NCBI RefSeq assembly: GCF_046602855.1
Contig: NZ_JBKINJ010000001.1
Span: 1,116,001-1,180,000, forward strand
Source of the DNA: Gracilimonas sp046602855
GTDB lineage: Bacteria > Bacteroidota > Rhodothermia > Balneolales > Balneolaceae
Direction of reading: 5' to 3'
Length of the DNA stretch: 64,000 nucleotides
Shown: one piece after another, positions 26,543 through 35,782 of the stretch
Position numbering within the stretch: position 1 is the first letter of the stretch
Layout of the letters: each line of letters opens with the position of its first letter
Notes under the pieces: generated by a model
What the model was told of the DNA's origin: nothing
Seen by the model: the letters and a program-made list of their open reading frames with translations, nothing else
The model's database searches: none
Translations under genes and position numbers: made by a program

Positions 26543-27682
26543 ATGGACATTTTACTTATTGTCGCTGCATCATATTTTATTTACACTATTACCGTATTTG
26601 TACGCAACTTGTTCGAATTTCGTTCTCTCAAAGAGTGCTCATATGGATCTGATAAACAACCCTTGGTCAGCATTTGCATACCAGCAAGAAATGAAGAACT
26701 CGTAATTGAACGATGCGTAAGCTCTGCCTTGGATCAGAATTATAACAATTTTGAGGTCTTGGTTCTTGATGATAACTCAACAGACAAAACTCCTTACATA
26801 TTAGATAAACTTAAGGCTGATAATTCAACTCTCAGAACCATAAAAGGTAAACTTAAGCCTGACAACTGGTTGGGCAAGCCGTGGGCGTGTCAACAACTAA
26901 GCAAACAAGCTCGTGGAGAGATCCTGGTATTCATTGATGCCGATGTTTGGCTTGAAAATACAGCCGTTTCCAGATCGGTCAATGCCCTTAATGACTCTGA
27001 CGCCATTACAGTTTGGCCAAAGCAAGAGCTCAAAACCTTCTGGGAGAAACTTATCATTCCGATGATATATTACGGGTTATACAGTCTGCTTCCTGCAAAG
27101 TACGTAGAGGAAAATCCGAAATGGCTTCCTAAAACAATCAGAAAAAAGGTTGGAGTACAATTTGCAGCTGCCTGCGGTCAGTTTATCGGCTTTAACCGAA
27201 AAGCTTATGAAAAGATCGGGGGGCATTCATCGGTAAAAAATCAGATCGTTGAGGATGTGGAACTTGCTAAGGTCATAAAAAGAAACGGTCTTAACATCAC
27301 TATGTACGACGGACTAAAGACAGTGAACTGCAGAATGTATCGATCACACCATGAGATCTTTGAAGGCTTAAGAAAAAACTTCTTCGTGGGTTTCGGTAAA
27401 AATACGGTTTTATTCCTATTTATGTCTGTTATGCAGTTTATTGTATACATTGCACCGGTTTATATTCTGTTAATGGGCGAACCTGATCAGCGCTTTTATG
27501 CAGCCATTATTCTTGGGGTGATATTTATACAGCGTTGGTTGCTTGACATTAAATTCAATTGGAATCCGCTTATGAGTCTTTTACAACCACTTACCATACT
27601 TTGGTTTGAAGTCCTTGGCATTCGCTGCCTTTGGGATCATTACACCGGTAAAAAAGCCAGATGGAAAGGCCGGGAAGTTTAA
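26543..27682 (+). CDS. GT2 family glycosyltransferase (CruC/CrtQ-like)
   Basis: A 379-residue membrane-associated GT-A enzyme: N-terminal helix, then VSICIPARNEE, the DDNSTD loop and the DADVW (DxD) metal site, followed by an acceptor region and two to three C-terminal helices (around FLFMSVMQFIVYIAPVYILL). The start at ATG 26543 is preferred because it puts the signal-anchor helix at the N-terminus. The overall layout matches carotenoid glycosyltransferases of the CrtQ/CruC type. Its divergent pairing with the CrtC-like gene supports this role but does not prove it. Confidence 0.82.
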   Translation: MDILLIVAASYFIYTITVFVRNLFEFRSLKECSYGSDKQPLVSICIPARNEELVIERCVSSALDQNYNNFEVLVLDDNSTDKTPYILDKLKADNSTLRTIKGKLKPDNWLGKPWACQQLSKQARGEILVFIDADVWLENTAVSRSVNALNDSDAITVWPKQELKTFWEKLIIPMIYYGLYSLLPAKYVEENPKWLPKTIRKKVGVQFAAACGQFIGFNRKAYEKIGGHSSVKNQIVEDVELAKVIKRNGLNITMYDGLKTVNCRMYRSHHEIFEGLRKNFFVGFGKNTVLFLFMSVMQFIVYIAPVYILLMGEPDQRFYAAIILGVIFIQRWLLDIKFNWNPLMSLLQPLTILWFEVLGIRCLWDHYTGKKARWKGREV

Positions 27683-27733
27683 CGAAAAATTCATTCCACC
27701 TTCACGAATATTAGTTTTCTTTTTAGCAGATAC

Positions 27734-28669
27734 ATGGACATATTCAGGCATATGAAAGCATTGATAGATAAATACCTGAAATACCTTGCCGTAGAAAAAA
27801 ATGCTTCTAAACATACTATCACTTCTTACCGACACGACCTGGAGACTTTTCTGATTTTCACGGCCGGTGTTGAAGACACTGATCCTGAAAAGGTCGACCT
27901 TTCATCAATAACTCGACTATCGATCAGACTGTGGTTGGGTGATCTTTCAGAGAAAGGTATGGCAAAATCTACCATTGCACGAAAAGTGGCTGCACTTCGC
28001 TCCTTTTTCAAGTACTGTTTCAAACGTGGACATATTGAAAAGAACCCGGCTCACTTGCTGGTTGTCCCCAAAAAAGATAAAAGCTTGCCCAAAACTGCTA
28101 CCGTAGAAGATATTAAACGTATGATGGATGCGGTGAACACTGAAACCACACGGGGGCTTCAAAATCGTGCCATACTTGAATTGTTTTATGGTACCGGAAT
28201 GCGACTCAGTGAATTAACCGGTTTGAACCGGACAGACATCGATCTCAAACAAAATCAGGTAATTGTTAAAGGAAAAGGCAATAAACAGCGAATAATCCCA
28301 TTAGGTAAAACAGTATCTGATGTTCTTAAGGAGTTTATCGAGAAGAGACCGGAACTTTATGGAAACAGAACTGACGCCGATGCTAAAAGAGCCTTATTTA
28401 TTGCAGCAAGTGGTCAACGGATGTATGACAGGGCTGTTGGACTGATAGTTGAAAAATATTTTAAAAAGACCAGTGAGGTCACACAGAAAAGCCCTCACGT
28501 ATTGCGGCATAGTTTTGCAACCCATATGTTAGACAACGGTGCAGACATTCGAATCATTAAAGAGTTTCTAGGGCATGCTAATCTTGCTGCTACGCAGGTT
28601 TATACACATACAAGTATCGACAGACTAAAAAATGTGTACGAGCAAGCCCATCCGAGAGCAAAAACATAA
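27734..28669 (+). CDS. xerC: tyrosine recombinase XerC/XerD
   Basis: A 311-residue protein with a SAM-like N-terminal core-binding domain and a C-terminal catalytic domain with Arg ~157 (GTGMRLSEL), Lys ~181 (KGKGNKQR), HVLRHSFATH (His 255, Arg 258), His ~281 (LGHAN) and Tyr ~290 (TQVYTH). The size and the context next to housekeeping genes fit the chromosome-dimer resolving Xer system and not an integrase. An ATG 18 bp further in is an alternative start. It is followed by hpf 37 bp later. XerC versus XerD cannot be told apart here. Confidence 0.9.
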   Translation: MDIFRHMKALIDKYLKYLAVEKNASKHTITSYRHDLETFLIFTAGVEDTDPEKVDLSSITRLSIRLWLGDLSEKGMAKSTIARKVAALRSFFKYCFKRGHIEKNPAHLLVVPKKDKSLPKTATVEDIKRMMDAVNTETTRGLQNRAILELFYGTGMRLSELTGLNRTDIDLKQNQVIVKGKGNKQRIIPLGKTVSDVLKEFIEKRPELYGNRTDADAKRALFIAASGQRMYDRAVGLIVEKYFKKTSEVTQKSPHVLRHSFATHMLDNGADIRIIKEFLGHANLAATQVYTHTSIDRLKNVYEQAHPRAKT

Positions 28670-28706
28670 TTAAAAATAAAATTACTATAATTAAGGAGTA
28701 GAAAAT

Positions 28707-29006
28707 ATGAAAACTACATTCACAGCACGCCATTTTGAAGCAAGCGCAGATCTACAGCAACATTGTATAGACAGTGTCGAAAAATTAGAACAGTTTTACG
28801 ACCGAATAGTTATGTGTGATATCGTTTTACAGCCTACTCCATCAGATGAAAATCCACATCAAGCCGAATTGATCATTAAAGTACCCCGCAAAGTTATCAC
28901 AGTTAAAGAACCGGGAAAATCATACGAACAGGCTGTGCACAATGCTGTTGATACCGCTTCACGGCAGCTAAAAAAATACAAAGACAAAATGCACGCTAAT
29001 CAATAA
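28707..29006 (+). CDS. hpf: ribosome hibernation promoting factor, short form
   Basis: A 99-residue protein of the HPF/YfiA family: beta-alpha-beta-beta-beta-alpha layout with VEKLEQFYDRIVMCDIVL and the end SRQLKKYKDKM. It binds the 30S decoding centre and inactivates or dimerises ribosomes in stationary phase. It lacks the C-terminal extension of long HPF. AAGGAG lies 11 bp before the ATG. It is followed 8 bp later by hprK, an arrangement found in many bacteria, so the two are co-transcribed. Confidence 0.93.
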   Translation: MKTTFTARHFEASADLQQHCIDSVEKLEQFYDRIVMCDIVLQPTPSDENPHQAELIIKVPRKVITVKEPGKSYEQAVHNAVDTASRQLKKYKDKMHANQ

Positions 29007-29014
29007 TTTTTAAT

Positions 29015-30046
29015 ATGCCATTTAAACCGCAAGACCCGATCCCCCGAAAGGATAAAATTTCGGTAGAATATTTAGTTGAAAAACTAAAAGAACGAGTCAA
29101 TATAAAAATTGAATCCTGTGTTGCTGAAAACTGCAGTACAGACAAATTTGTTACCGAGGCTGATCTACACCGGCCGGGATTGGCTCTTGCAGGTTATATT
29201 GAACTTTTTACCTATCAGCGAATACAAATAATTGGAAATACGGAAACTCAGTTTCTGGGCCATATGGGTAGCGATAAGCAGCTTGAAGCCTTCCGAAATA
29301 TAACTCAATTCGATATTCCCGTCATCTTCCTGACTGATGGTAATGAACTGCCCGAAAAGTTATTACAGGCAGCCAGAGAAGCAGGGGTCCCGGTCTATTC
29401 TACCCCACTTGAGACTACTCGCTTCATGTATCTGCTACGGGATTTTATGGAAGATCAGTTTGCCATACAAACGATGGTTCATGGATCTATGATGGACGTT
29501 TACGGAATTGGAATTCTCGTGGCCGGAAGATCCGGGATCGGGAAAAGTGAAGTGGCTCTCGATCTTGTTGAACGGGGTCACCGTCTGGTAGCGGATGATG
29601 TAGTCATGTTGACAAAAAAAAATAATGTCCTGATGTCTTCAGCAACCGAAATGAGCAAGCATTTCATGGAGATCAGAGGACTCGGCATTGTAGACGTAAT
29701 GTCTATGTTTGGGATCCGGTCGATACGATATCAAAAACGACTGGAAGTAGTACTTGAACTTACCTTATGGGATGAAGCACAGGAAGTTGAGCGAACGGGT
29801 TTGAACCACGATTCGGTCAAAGTCCTGGATCTGGAGATCCCGCTTATTCATCTACCAATCACGCCAGGTAAGAATATTACCGTGATCGCTGAGGTGATCG
29901 CCATGAACTATTTGCTCAAACATTATGGTTACGACCCGGCCAAGGCATTTCAGGAACGGATAAAAACAAGTATTGATGATAAAGCCAAAGGCGGTGACAT
30001 GGCCCCAAAAAGAGCTATTGAATACTTTGAGGGAGATATTGAATAA
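29015..30046 (+). CDS. hprK: HPr kinase/phosphorylase
   Basis: A 343-residue protein with the N-terminal regulatory domain and a C-terminal kinase domain carrying Walker A GRSGIGKS (171-178), followed by the general-base region GHRLVADDV and the signature EIRGLGIVDV. HprK phosphorylates and dephosphorylates a serine of HPr or HPr-like proteins. No PTS gene is visible nearby, as in many bacteria where HprK serves a purely regulatory relay. It is downstream of hpf and probably in one transcript. Confidence 0.95.
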   Translation: MPFKPQDPIPRKDKISVEYLVEKLKERVNIKIESCVAENCSTDKFVTEADLHRPGLALAGYIELFTYQRIQIIGNTETQFLGHMGSDKQLEAFRNITQFDIPVIFLTDGNELPEKLLQAAREAGVPVYSTPLETTRFMYLLRDFMEDQFAIQTMVHGSMMDVYGIGILVAGRSGIGKSEVALDLVERGHRLVADDVVMLTKKNNVLMSSATEMSKHFMEIRGLGIVDVMSMFGIRSIRYQKRLEVVLELTLWDEAQEVERTGLNHDSVKVLDLEIPLIHLPITPGKNITVIAEVIAMNYLLKHYGYDPAKAFQERIKTSIDDKAKGGDMAPKRAIEYFEGDIE

Positions 30047-30078
30047 ATATCATGTAACATTAGAGTTAATTCCTACTC

Positions 30079-30109
30079 TTTGATAAAGGCGGTGAGCTCT
30101 GTATCTTGA
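30079..30109 (+). promoter_or_regulatory. candidate Bacteroidetes-type promoter
   Basis: TTTG at 30079-30082 and TATCTTGA at 30102-30109 lie 19 bp apart, close to the -33 TTTG / -7 TAnnTTTG pattern, and sit 26 bp before the M23 peptidase start. Confidence 0.5.
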
Positions 30110-30134
30110 ATGCGTTTTGTAACAAGAATAATTT

Positions 30135-31109
30135 ATGTCTTTAAAAAATCATTTTTACTACGACGAGGCTAAGTGTGAGTTTGTTCCTATTACGTACAAA
30201 CGAACCGAACAAGTAATTTACAATCTTTCAATTTGGATCCTTTCCGGTGTCATATTAACCGGTATAGGGATTATTCTTCTCTCAAATTATATTGGGACCC
30301 CTGCTGAACTTGCTTTAAAAGCTGAAAACGAAGCTCTCTACGAGCAGTTAGAATCAACCCGTTATTCCATTGTTGATCTAGATAATCAGTTAAGTGAGAT
30401 CGCTCAAAAAGATAACGAGATGTATCGATCAGTTTTGGGGATGGACAAAATATCCTACGAAGAAAGGCAAGCAGGTATTGGTGGTTCAGATCCTTACGAA
30501 GACTTTGATGTATACTCAGAATCCACATCTGAACTGCTTAAATGGACAGCTTCCAAAGTTGATAATCTGGAAAGACGTATTGGTATTCAACAATTAAGTT
30601 TTGAGCAGATCAAGAATCAGTACAATGTGAATAAGGAGAAGATGGGCAATATTCCGGCTATCAAACCAACGACAGGGATTCTGCTTAGTGGCTTCGGAAT
30701 GCGTAATCATCCAATTTTAGGTTATCCCCGCCCTCATAACGGGCTCGATTTCAGAGCTGATGTGGGCGATCCCGTGCTTACAACCGGTGACGGTAAGATC
30801 CGCTTTGCCGGTAAGAAAAGTACTCTCGGTAATGTTGTAATTGTAAATCACGGTTTTGGTTTTGAAACAATGTACGCCCATTTATCCGGCTTTGCTGATG
30901 GTATACGTTCAGGTGTTGAGGTTAAACGCGGACAACAAATTGCGATGGCCGGTGACTCAGGACTTTCTGAGGGACCTCACCTGCATTATGAAGTTCACTA
31001 CAACAAGCGTCCTGTCGATCCTATTTACTATCTATTTGCAGATACTTCACCGGAAGAATATGCTATGTTCAAACAGATAGCAGAGACCAACCAAAATTCT
31101 ATGGATTAG
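30135..31109 (+). CDS. M23 (LytM) family peptidase, membrane-anchored
   Basis: A 324-residue protein with one membrane helix (about residues 30-50), a periplasmic coiled coil (60-175) and a C-terminal LytM domain. Zinc-site motifs are visible: HNGLDFRADVGDPV (HxxxD) and GPHLHYEVHYN (HxH). Enzymes of this layout cleave peptidoglycan cross-links or act as activators in cell shape and division. An upstream promoter-like pair and a downstream terminator suggest a single-gene transcript. Confidence 0.9.
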   Translation: MSLKNHFYYDEAKCEFVPITYKRTEQVIYNLSIWILSGVILTGIGIILLSNYIGTPAELALKAENEALYEQLESTRYSIVDLDNQLSEIAQKDNEMYRSVLGMDKISYEERQAGIGGSDPYEDFDVYSESTSELLKWTASKVDNLERRIGIQQLSFEQIKNQYNVNKEKMGNIPAIKPTTGILLSGFGMRNHPILGYPRPHNGLDFRADVGDPVLTTGDGKIRFAGKKSTLGNVVIVNHGFGFETMYAHLSGFADGIRSGVEVKRGQQIAMAGDSGLSEGPHLHYEVHYNKRPVDPIYYLFADTSPEEYAMFKQIAETNQNSMD

Positions 31110-31138
31110 GACGAGATCCACCTAAAGAACTTTATATT

Positions 31139-31168
31139 AAGCCCGGCCAAATTGGTTCGGGCTTTTTT
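31139..31168 (+). terminator. rho-independent terminator
   Basis: AAGCCCG / CGGGCTT stem with an inner CCAA/TTGG pairing, followed by six T, just after the M23 peptidase gene. Confidence 0.9.
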
Positions 31169-31221
31169 GTGGAATAGATTAAATCTTTTCGTTTAATTGG
31201 CTCGATTTTAAACTCTAAGAA

Positions 31222-32598
31222 ATGAATATGAAACGCCTACTCCTTTCTACCCTGCTCAGCGTTATGAGCCTTTTTGCTATTCAAGCTCAGGATGTGCTCT
31301 CATCTACAAATAAAGAAAATATCGACAAATTGGTACAAAACGCTGTATCAAGTGATCTCGCCTGGGATAGATTGAGTTATATGGCTGATACCTTTGGCCC
31401 CAGGTTCAGTGGTTCTCAAAATCTGGAGGATGCCCTGGATTGGATCCTGGAGGAAATGCAAAAGGATGGATTTGATAAAGTATGGGGTCAACCCGTTATG
31501 GTGCCACACTGGGTTCGGGGTGAAGAGCGTGCAACTCTTATTTCTCCACGCAAACAAGAACTCCCTATGCTGGGATTAGGTGGAAGTGTCGCAACTCCGG
31601 AAGGTGGCATTACTGCGGAGGTGATCGTGGTTAAAAGCTTTGAAGAGCTTGAAAGTGTAAAGGATGAGGTTAAAGGAAAGATCGTTCTGTATAACGCAGA
31701 ATTCACCTCCTACGGTCGTATTGTTCAGTATAGAATGAATGGTGCTGTTGAGGCTGCCAAACTCGGTGCAGTGGCAAGTATCATTCGTTCTGTTGGCCCT
31801 TTTTCTATGCAAACACCTCATACCGGCACTATGAATTATGAAGAAGGCGTTGATAAGATCCCGCATGCTGCAATCACGGTAGAAGATGCCATGATGATCC
31901 AAAGAATGTACGATAGAGGTAACAAGATCGAGATTTACCTAGATATGAATGCTAAAACACTTCCAGATTTTGAATCCCGTAATATCATCGCTGAAATTAA
32001 AGGATCCGAATATCCTAATCAGATTATAGTTCTTGGAGGCCACATAGATTCATGGGATGTTGGCCAGGGCGTAATGGATGATGGCGGTGGAAGTATTGCA
32101 TCCTGGGAAGCGGTTCGATTGATGATAAAGAATGGTATCCGTCCAAAACGTACCATTCGCGTTGTACTTTGGGCTAATGAAGAAAACGGTCTTAGAGGTG
32201 CCACTGAATATCACCGCTGGATCAAGGAAGTAGAAAACTCCCTCAATAACCACGTATTGGCTATGGAATCAGATGCCGGTGTTTTTGACCCCATCGGTTT
32301 CGGTTTTACCGGCAGCGACCGTGGGTTTGAAATATTGACTGAGATCGGTAAAACCCTCCAGCCAATTGAATCAGGAAAAGTAACAAAAGGCGGTGGTGGT
32401 GCTGATATTGGTCCTCTTATGAACGACGGTGTACCCGGTATGGGATTGGTTGTTGATGGAGAAAAGTACTTTTGGTACCATCATACGGCAGCAGATACCA
32501 TGGACAAGCTCGACAAAGATGACTTTAATGAATGCGTGGCTACAATGGCCACTTTTGCATATGCTGTTGCAGACATTGAAGAACGACTCCCAAGGTAA
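31222..32598 (+). CDS. M28 family metallopeptidase (carboxypeptidase Q-like)
   Basis: A 458-residue secreted protein: signal peptide ending at about AIQAQ, a PA-like inserted domain (VIVVKSFEELESVKDEVKG), then the M28 catalytic domain with GGHIDSWD (His/Asp), DDGGGS, ANEENG (Glu-Glu) and the final His in FWYHHTAADT. Two zinc ions are expected. It probably digests peptides in the periplasm or outside the cell. The gene is isolated, between a terminator and a convergent RNA methyltransferase. Confidence 0.92.
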   Translation: MNMKRLLLSTLLSVMSLFAIQAQDVLSSTNKENIDKLVQNAVSSDLAWDRLSYMADTFGPRFSGSQNLEDALDWILEEMQKDGFDKVWGQPVMVPHWVRGEERATLISPRKQELPMLGLGGSVATPEGGITAEVIVVKSFEELESVKDEVKGKIVLYNAEFTSYGRIVQYRMNGAVEAAKLGAVASIIRSVGPFSMQTPHTGTMNYEEGVDKIPHAAITVEDAMMIQRMYDRGNKIEIYLDMNAKTLPDFESRNIIAEIKGSEYPNQIIVLGGHIDSWDVGQGVMDDGGGSIASWEAVRLMIKNGIRPKRTIRVVLWANEENGLRGATEYHRWIKEVENSLNNHVLAMESDAGVFDPIGFGFTGSDRGFEILTEIGKTLQPIESGKVTKGGGGADIGPLMNDGVPGMGLVVDGEKYFWYHHTAADTMDKLDKDDFNECVATMATFAYAVADIEERLPR

Positions 32599-32642
32599 TC
32601 TATAAAGGTTAGGTACGTAAATGAGCTGAACCTCAGTATAAA

Positions 32643-33332
32643 TTATTTATCGAGATTATTTTCTAACCACTGTTTCTCCAGCTTTTCGCCTGCTTTAATA
32701 GATCTTTTGAGCCATTCATATTTAAGTAGATCAAGCTCTTCATCACTGAGTTGCCAATTTAAAGTTGATCTTCTCATGCGCAGGGTCAGGTCATACAAAC
32801 AGATCGCTGCACTTACGGAGATATTAAAACTTTCGCTAAAACCGGCCATTGGGATCTTGACATAACCGTCCGCATTTTCCTTAACTGTATCACTGATGCC
32901 ATCCAATTCGGTTCCAAATACAAGAGCAGTTTTTTGATCGATATTCAGGTCATTCAATTCCGTATCATTTTCATGGGGACTAGTAGCTATGATCTGATAC
33001 CCCTGCTCTCTCAGGCTTTCCAGGCATCTTGTAGTATTATTTATGCCTTCATTGTTATACCTGTGGATGCTAAGCCACTGATCTGCCCCAATCGTAACCT
33101 GACTTGAAGCATCAAATTCGTTATTATTTTCTATGATATGCACATCCTGAATTCCAAATCCATCACAACTTCTAAGAACGGCACTGGCGTTATGTGGCTG
33201 ATAAATATCCTCAATCACCACTGTAATATGTTGGGTTCTTTTGTTCGCAACTTCCGTGATGGTATTCCACCTTTCCTCAGTAGCGAACCCTTTCAGGTAG
33301 TCAGTGAGTTTTAACAAAGTGCTTTGTTTCAT
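32643..33332 (-). CDS. TrmH-like RNA 2'-O-methyltransferase (SPOUT)
   Basis: A 229-residue protein with the SpoU/TrmH motifs: IEDIYQPHNASAVLRSCDGF (motif 1), ALVFGTELDGI (motif 2) and IPMAGFSESFNISVSAAI (motif 3) that form the SAM knot. The start at the ATG at 33332 is preferred because the longer frame begins inside the upstream terminator. It most resembles tRNA Gm18 methyltransferase TrmH, but other SpoU targets are possible. It is transcribed towards the M28 gene. Confidence 0.9.
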   Translation of the reverse strand: MKQSTLLKLTDYLKGFATEERWNTITEVANKRTQHITVVIEDIYQPHNASAVLRSCDGFGIQDVHIIENNNEFDASSQVTIGADQWLSIHRYNNEGINNTTRCLESLREQGYQIIATSPHENDTELNDLNIDQKTALVFGTELDGISDTVKENADGYVKIPMAGFSESFNISVSAAICLYDLTLRMRRSTLNWQLSDEELDLLKYEWLKRSIKAGEKLEKQWLENNLDK

Positions 33333-33340
33333 AGTTGACA

Positions 33341-33374
33341 AAAAAAAGTCCCTCAAACAAAAACTTGAGGGACT
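33341..33374 (-). terminator. rho-independent terminator for the response regulator
   Basis: On the minus strand AGTCCCTCAA and TTGAGGGACT form a 10-bp stem followed by a run of seven T. It lies 26 bp after the regulator's stop. Confidence 0.9.
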
Positions 33375-33400
33375 ATACTTAATTAGTTCAAAATGAGTTC

Positions 33401-34072
33401 TTAATCACACCGAAATGCAAATCCTTTTTTCCGAATGGTTTCAATATAATCGACCTCTGTATGTTCTCTGATCTTCTTTCTCAGGTAGCTGATGTACACA
33501 TTGATATAGTTTGTTTGCGTGTCAAAATGAATATCCCACACTTTTTCAGCTAATTCTTCCTGAGTGATGACCCTGTTTCTGTTTTTCATAAAATAAACAA
33601 GGAGATTAAACTCATTGTTGGTCAACTGAACAGGTTCTTTGTTGATCGTAAATTCTCGCTTTAAGAGGTTAACTTTCAGCTCCCCACAGGAAATTTGCTG
33701 TTCACCGCCCGATTCAGTTCTTCGTTTGATGGCGGTCATGCGGGCTATCAGCTCTTCAGTATTAAATGGCTTGGTCAGGTAATCATCAGCACCCACTTTC
33801 AACATTTTCACTTTTACATCAGTCTCTTGTTCGCCTGAAAGTATCAAAACCGGTGTCTCAACATTCCCGTCCCGAATATTTTTGCAAACCTCATATCCAT
33901 CCCCGTCAGGTAGCCCTAGATCAAGAATTATCATATCGTAATCGTTATTTATTGCATGCGATTCTCCATCGGTTGCATTATCAGCAGTTGAGACTGAATT
34001 ACCGTTATGTTCCAGTACGGCTTTAACCAAAGTTCGTACTGAAGGATCATCTTCTATTACAAGTATGTTCAT
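33401..34072 (-). CDS. OmpR/PhoB-family response regulator
   Basis: A 223-residue two-domain regulator: receiver with acidic pocket EDD (7-9), phospho-acceptor Asp 51 in IILDLGLPD and the Lys in DDYLTKPF; then a winged-helix DNA-binding domain (LTNNEFNLLVYFM, YINVYISYLRKKI). No histidine kinase gene is near, so it is an orphan in this window. Its own terminator follows it. It is likely to control envelope or stress genes, but targets are unknown. Confidence 0.92.
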   Translation of the reverse strand: MNILVIEDDPSVRTLVKAVLEHNGNSVSTADNATDGESHAINNDYDMIILDLGLPDGDGYEVCKNIRDGNVETPVLILSGEQETDVKVKMLKVGADDYLTKPFNTEELIARMTAIKRRTESGGEQQISCGELKVNLLKREFTINKEPVQLTNNEFNLLVYFMKNRNRVITQEELAEKVWDIHFDTQTNYINVYISYLRKKIREHTEVDYIETIRKKGFAFRCD

Positions 34073-34196
34073 TTTTTACCTGAAATTATTTAGTGATGAT
34101 ATGGCAAAATTAAGTACTTGTTTACCATATTAGCCGCCTTATTATAATTGGATTAAAATAACTTAACAAACATTAGAAACAAAGTATAACAAAAAA

Positions 34197-34895
34197 TCAC
34201 GTATCAGAATACCCAAGTGACATTAACCATTCCTTAGACTCATTTATAAAAATGTCTTCCAGTTTGTGACCGGCATTCACTAACCTGAATTCTGCTTTAA
34301 ACCCATCTTCCTTTAATTGTTCCACACATTCTTTCTGCGGTTCAGGATAGACACTGGAATCGTTTTTGCCATGCAATGCCAGCACATTAATATGGTTTGC
34401 CTCTCGCCTTTTACCCTCAAACGCTTCGGTTTTGATACGTCCGCCTATAGTTATAAGCTCATCGACGCTCTTTGGTCTGGATAGTGCATAGTACCCACCT
34501 AAATAGGCACCCATTGAATATCCAAATAAACAGACCTTCTCAACATTAAGATCCAACACTACTTCCTCCAATATTTCCTGAATAAAAGCTGATGCAGCTT
34601 CCATCGACTGAAGAAACTGTTCCTGATCTCCATCATACAAATACCACGCTCTGCCCCAACGGGAAACTTTAATTTTACGTGTCGTATCATACACCGGGTA
34701 AGGTGCCTGAATAAAAAGATGATAGGCATTCAGTTCTAACATCCTGCTAACCTTCTTTTCAAAGTATTCGATATTCTGCTTGAATCCATGCAAGTACACG
34801 ATCATTGGTTTAGATTTCCCAAAACCGGTTTCGATAAGTTCATAGGGTACATCGATCTCAAATGGTAATGTGCCGGTTTTCAGTGTATCAGACAT
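34197..34895 (-). CDS. alpha/beta hydrolase (esterase-like)
   Basis: A 232-residue protein with the oxyanion strand IVYLHGF, nucleophile elbow FGYSMGAYLG (GxSxG) and later LALHGKNDSSVYPEPQ with the acid, and His in NAGHKLED. The layout matches dienelactone hydrolase/phospholipase-carboxylesterase-like enzymes, also called predicted esterases. It has no signal peptide and is cytosolic. It lies downstream of the small membrane protein, same strand, 22 bp apart, so co-transcription is likely. Confidence 0.83.
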   Translation of the reverse strand: MSDTLKTGTLPFEIDVPYELIETGFGKSKPMIVYLHGFKQNIEYFEKKVSRMLELNAYHLFIQAPYPVYDTTRKIKVSRWGRAWYLYDGDQEQFLQSMEAASAFIQEILEEVVLDLNVEKVCLFGYSMGAYLGGYYALSRPKSVDELITIGGRIKTEAFEGKRREANHINVLALHGKNDSSVYPEPQKECVEQLKEDGFKAEFRLVNAGHKLEDIFINESKEWLMSLGYSDT

Positions 34896-34917
34896 ATAAA
34901 ATTAGTGTGTTTTATCA

Positions 34918-35172
34918 TCAAAAAGTCCACCTATCGATTACAACATCCACAGCTGACCTTTTGTTAATTACAGAAGTCACGCATAGGAACAGAATGGATA
35001 TATGAGCAAATGGACCAAGAGTTGAAAAGAATTCCCCTGTAAACCCAAGGGTCATACCATTGATAAGAGTACTTATCAAGAAGTAAAAAATTTCAAAGAA
35101 GAACAAAGTTGAAAAAAAGTTCATGAGGCCTATCACATATGGATTTCTATCCTCATAAAACCTTTCCAACAC
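34918..35172 (-). CDS. small membrane protein, start uncertain
   Basis: From a GTG at 35172 the frame gives 84 residues with two hydrophobic helices (about 17-42 and 52-72). The frame stays open 26 codons further upstream, reads as a charged helix (WIKKELEADLHKNLNSQYS), and reaches ATG at 35256-35254, which overlaps the stop of the VOC gene as ATGA. However codon 3 from that ATG is TAG (35248-35250). So either the true gene is cut by an amber codon right after its start, or translation uses the GTG. Function unknown. Confidence 0.55.
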   Translation of the reverse strand: MLERFYEDRNPYVIGLMNFFSTLFFFEIFYFLISTLINGMTLGFTGEFFSTLGPFAHISILFLCVTSVINKRSAVDVVIDRWTF

Positions 35173-35252
35173 TTCTATGCGGGAATACTGACTGTTAAGG
35201 TTCTTATGAAGATCTGCCTCTAATTCCTTTTTTATCCAGCTCTCTTTCTATT

Positions 35253-35639
35253 TCATTCTTTTTCCTCATAGAAGTATTCGATCATATTACCATCTGGGTC
35301 TGAGATAAATAGAAAACGACCTTTTTTACGGTTCGCGGGTCCGCTCATCACGGTAACCTCTTTTTCCCGGAAGTATTTTGCCAGTTCATCAACTTGTTCG
35401 GGGCTATCCACATAAAAACCGAAGTGATCTACCCTGAAATCTCTAGATGTTGGGTCGTAACTGGTTTCTGCCTCAACGATCACCAAAGTATCTTCATCCC
35501 CTATCTTATACACGGCCATACTTTGGCCCATAGTTCTTACGAGCTCCAGGTCAAGGATATCACCATAAAATTCCTTTGAAGCATCTATACGATTTACTCT
35601 GATGGTAATGTGATTAAGACCTGATGGTTTAAAATTCAT
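35253..35639 (-). CDS. VOC (glyoxalase/bleomycin resistance) family protein
   Basis: A 128-residue protein with two beta-alpha-beta-beta-beta modules: start LNHITIRVNRIDASKEFYGD and end FLFISDPDGNMIEYFYEE, with metal ligands expected at His 10 (LNHI), His in RVDHFGFYV and Glu in MIEYFY. Members are glyoxalases, dioxygenases or antibiotic-binding proteins; which one cannot be told. Its stop overlaps a possible ATG of the next gene, suggesting coupling. Confidence 0.87.
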   Translation of the reverse strand: MNFKPSGLNHITIRVNRIDASKEFYGDILDLELVRTMGQSMAVYKIGDEDTLVIVEAETSYDPTSRDFRVDHFGFYVDSPEQVDELAKYFREKEVTVMSGPANRKKGRFLFISDPDGNMIEYFYEEKE

Positions 35640-35782
35640 ATTCTAACGATAATTAATTTATTTTTTATTTCTCCGCTAAACATACAACCAACTGCTTAAA
35701 TTACAAACCTAAACATGAACTACAGTTTGGTTTTTGATTCGCGTACTTTGATATTTATACAGTTTAAAATAAAAAAAGTCTT

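Noticed and set aside
24474..35250. Amber recoding (TAG read as an amino acid)
   Set aside because: Two in-frame TAG codons lie in this stretch, but other intact genes here end with TAG (for example at 1098, 2068 and in sprA), so general recoding is not supported.
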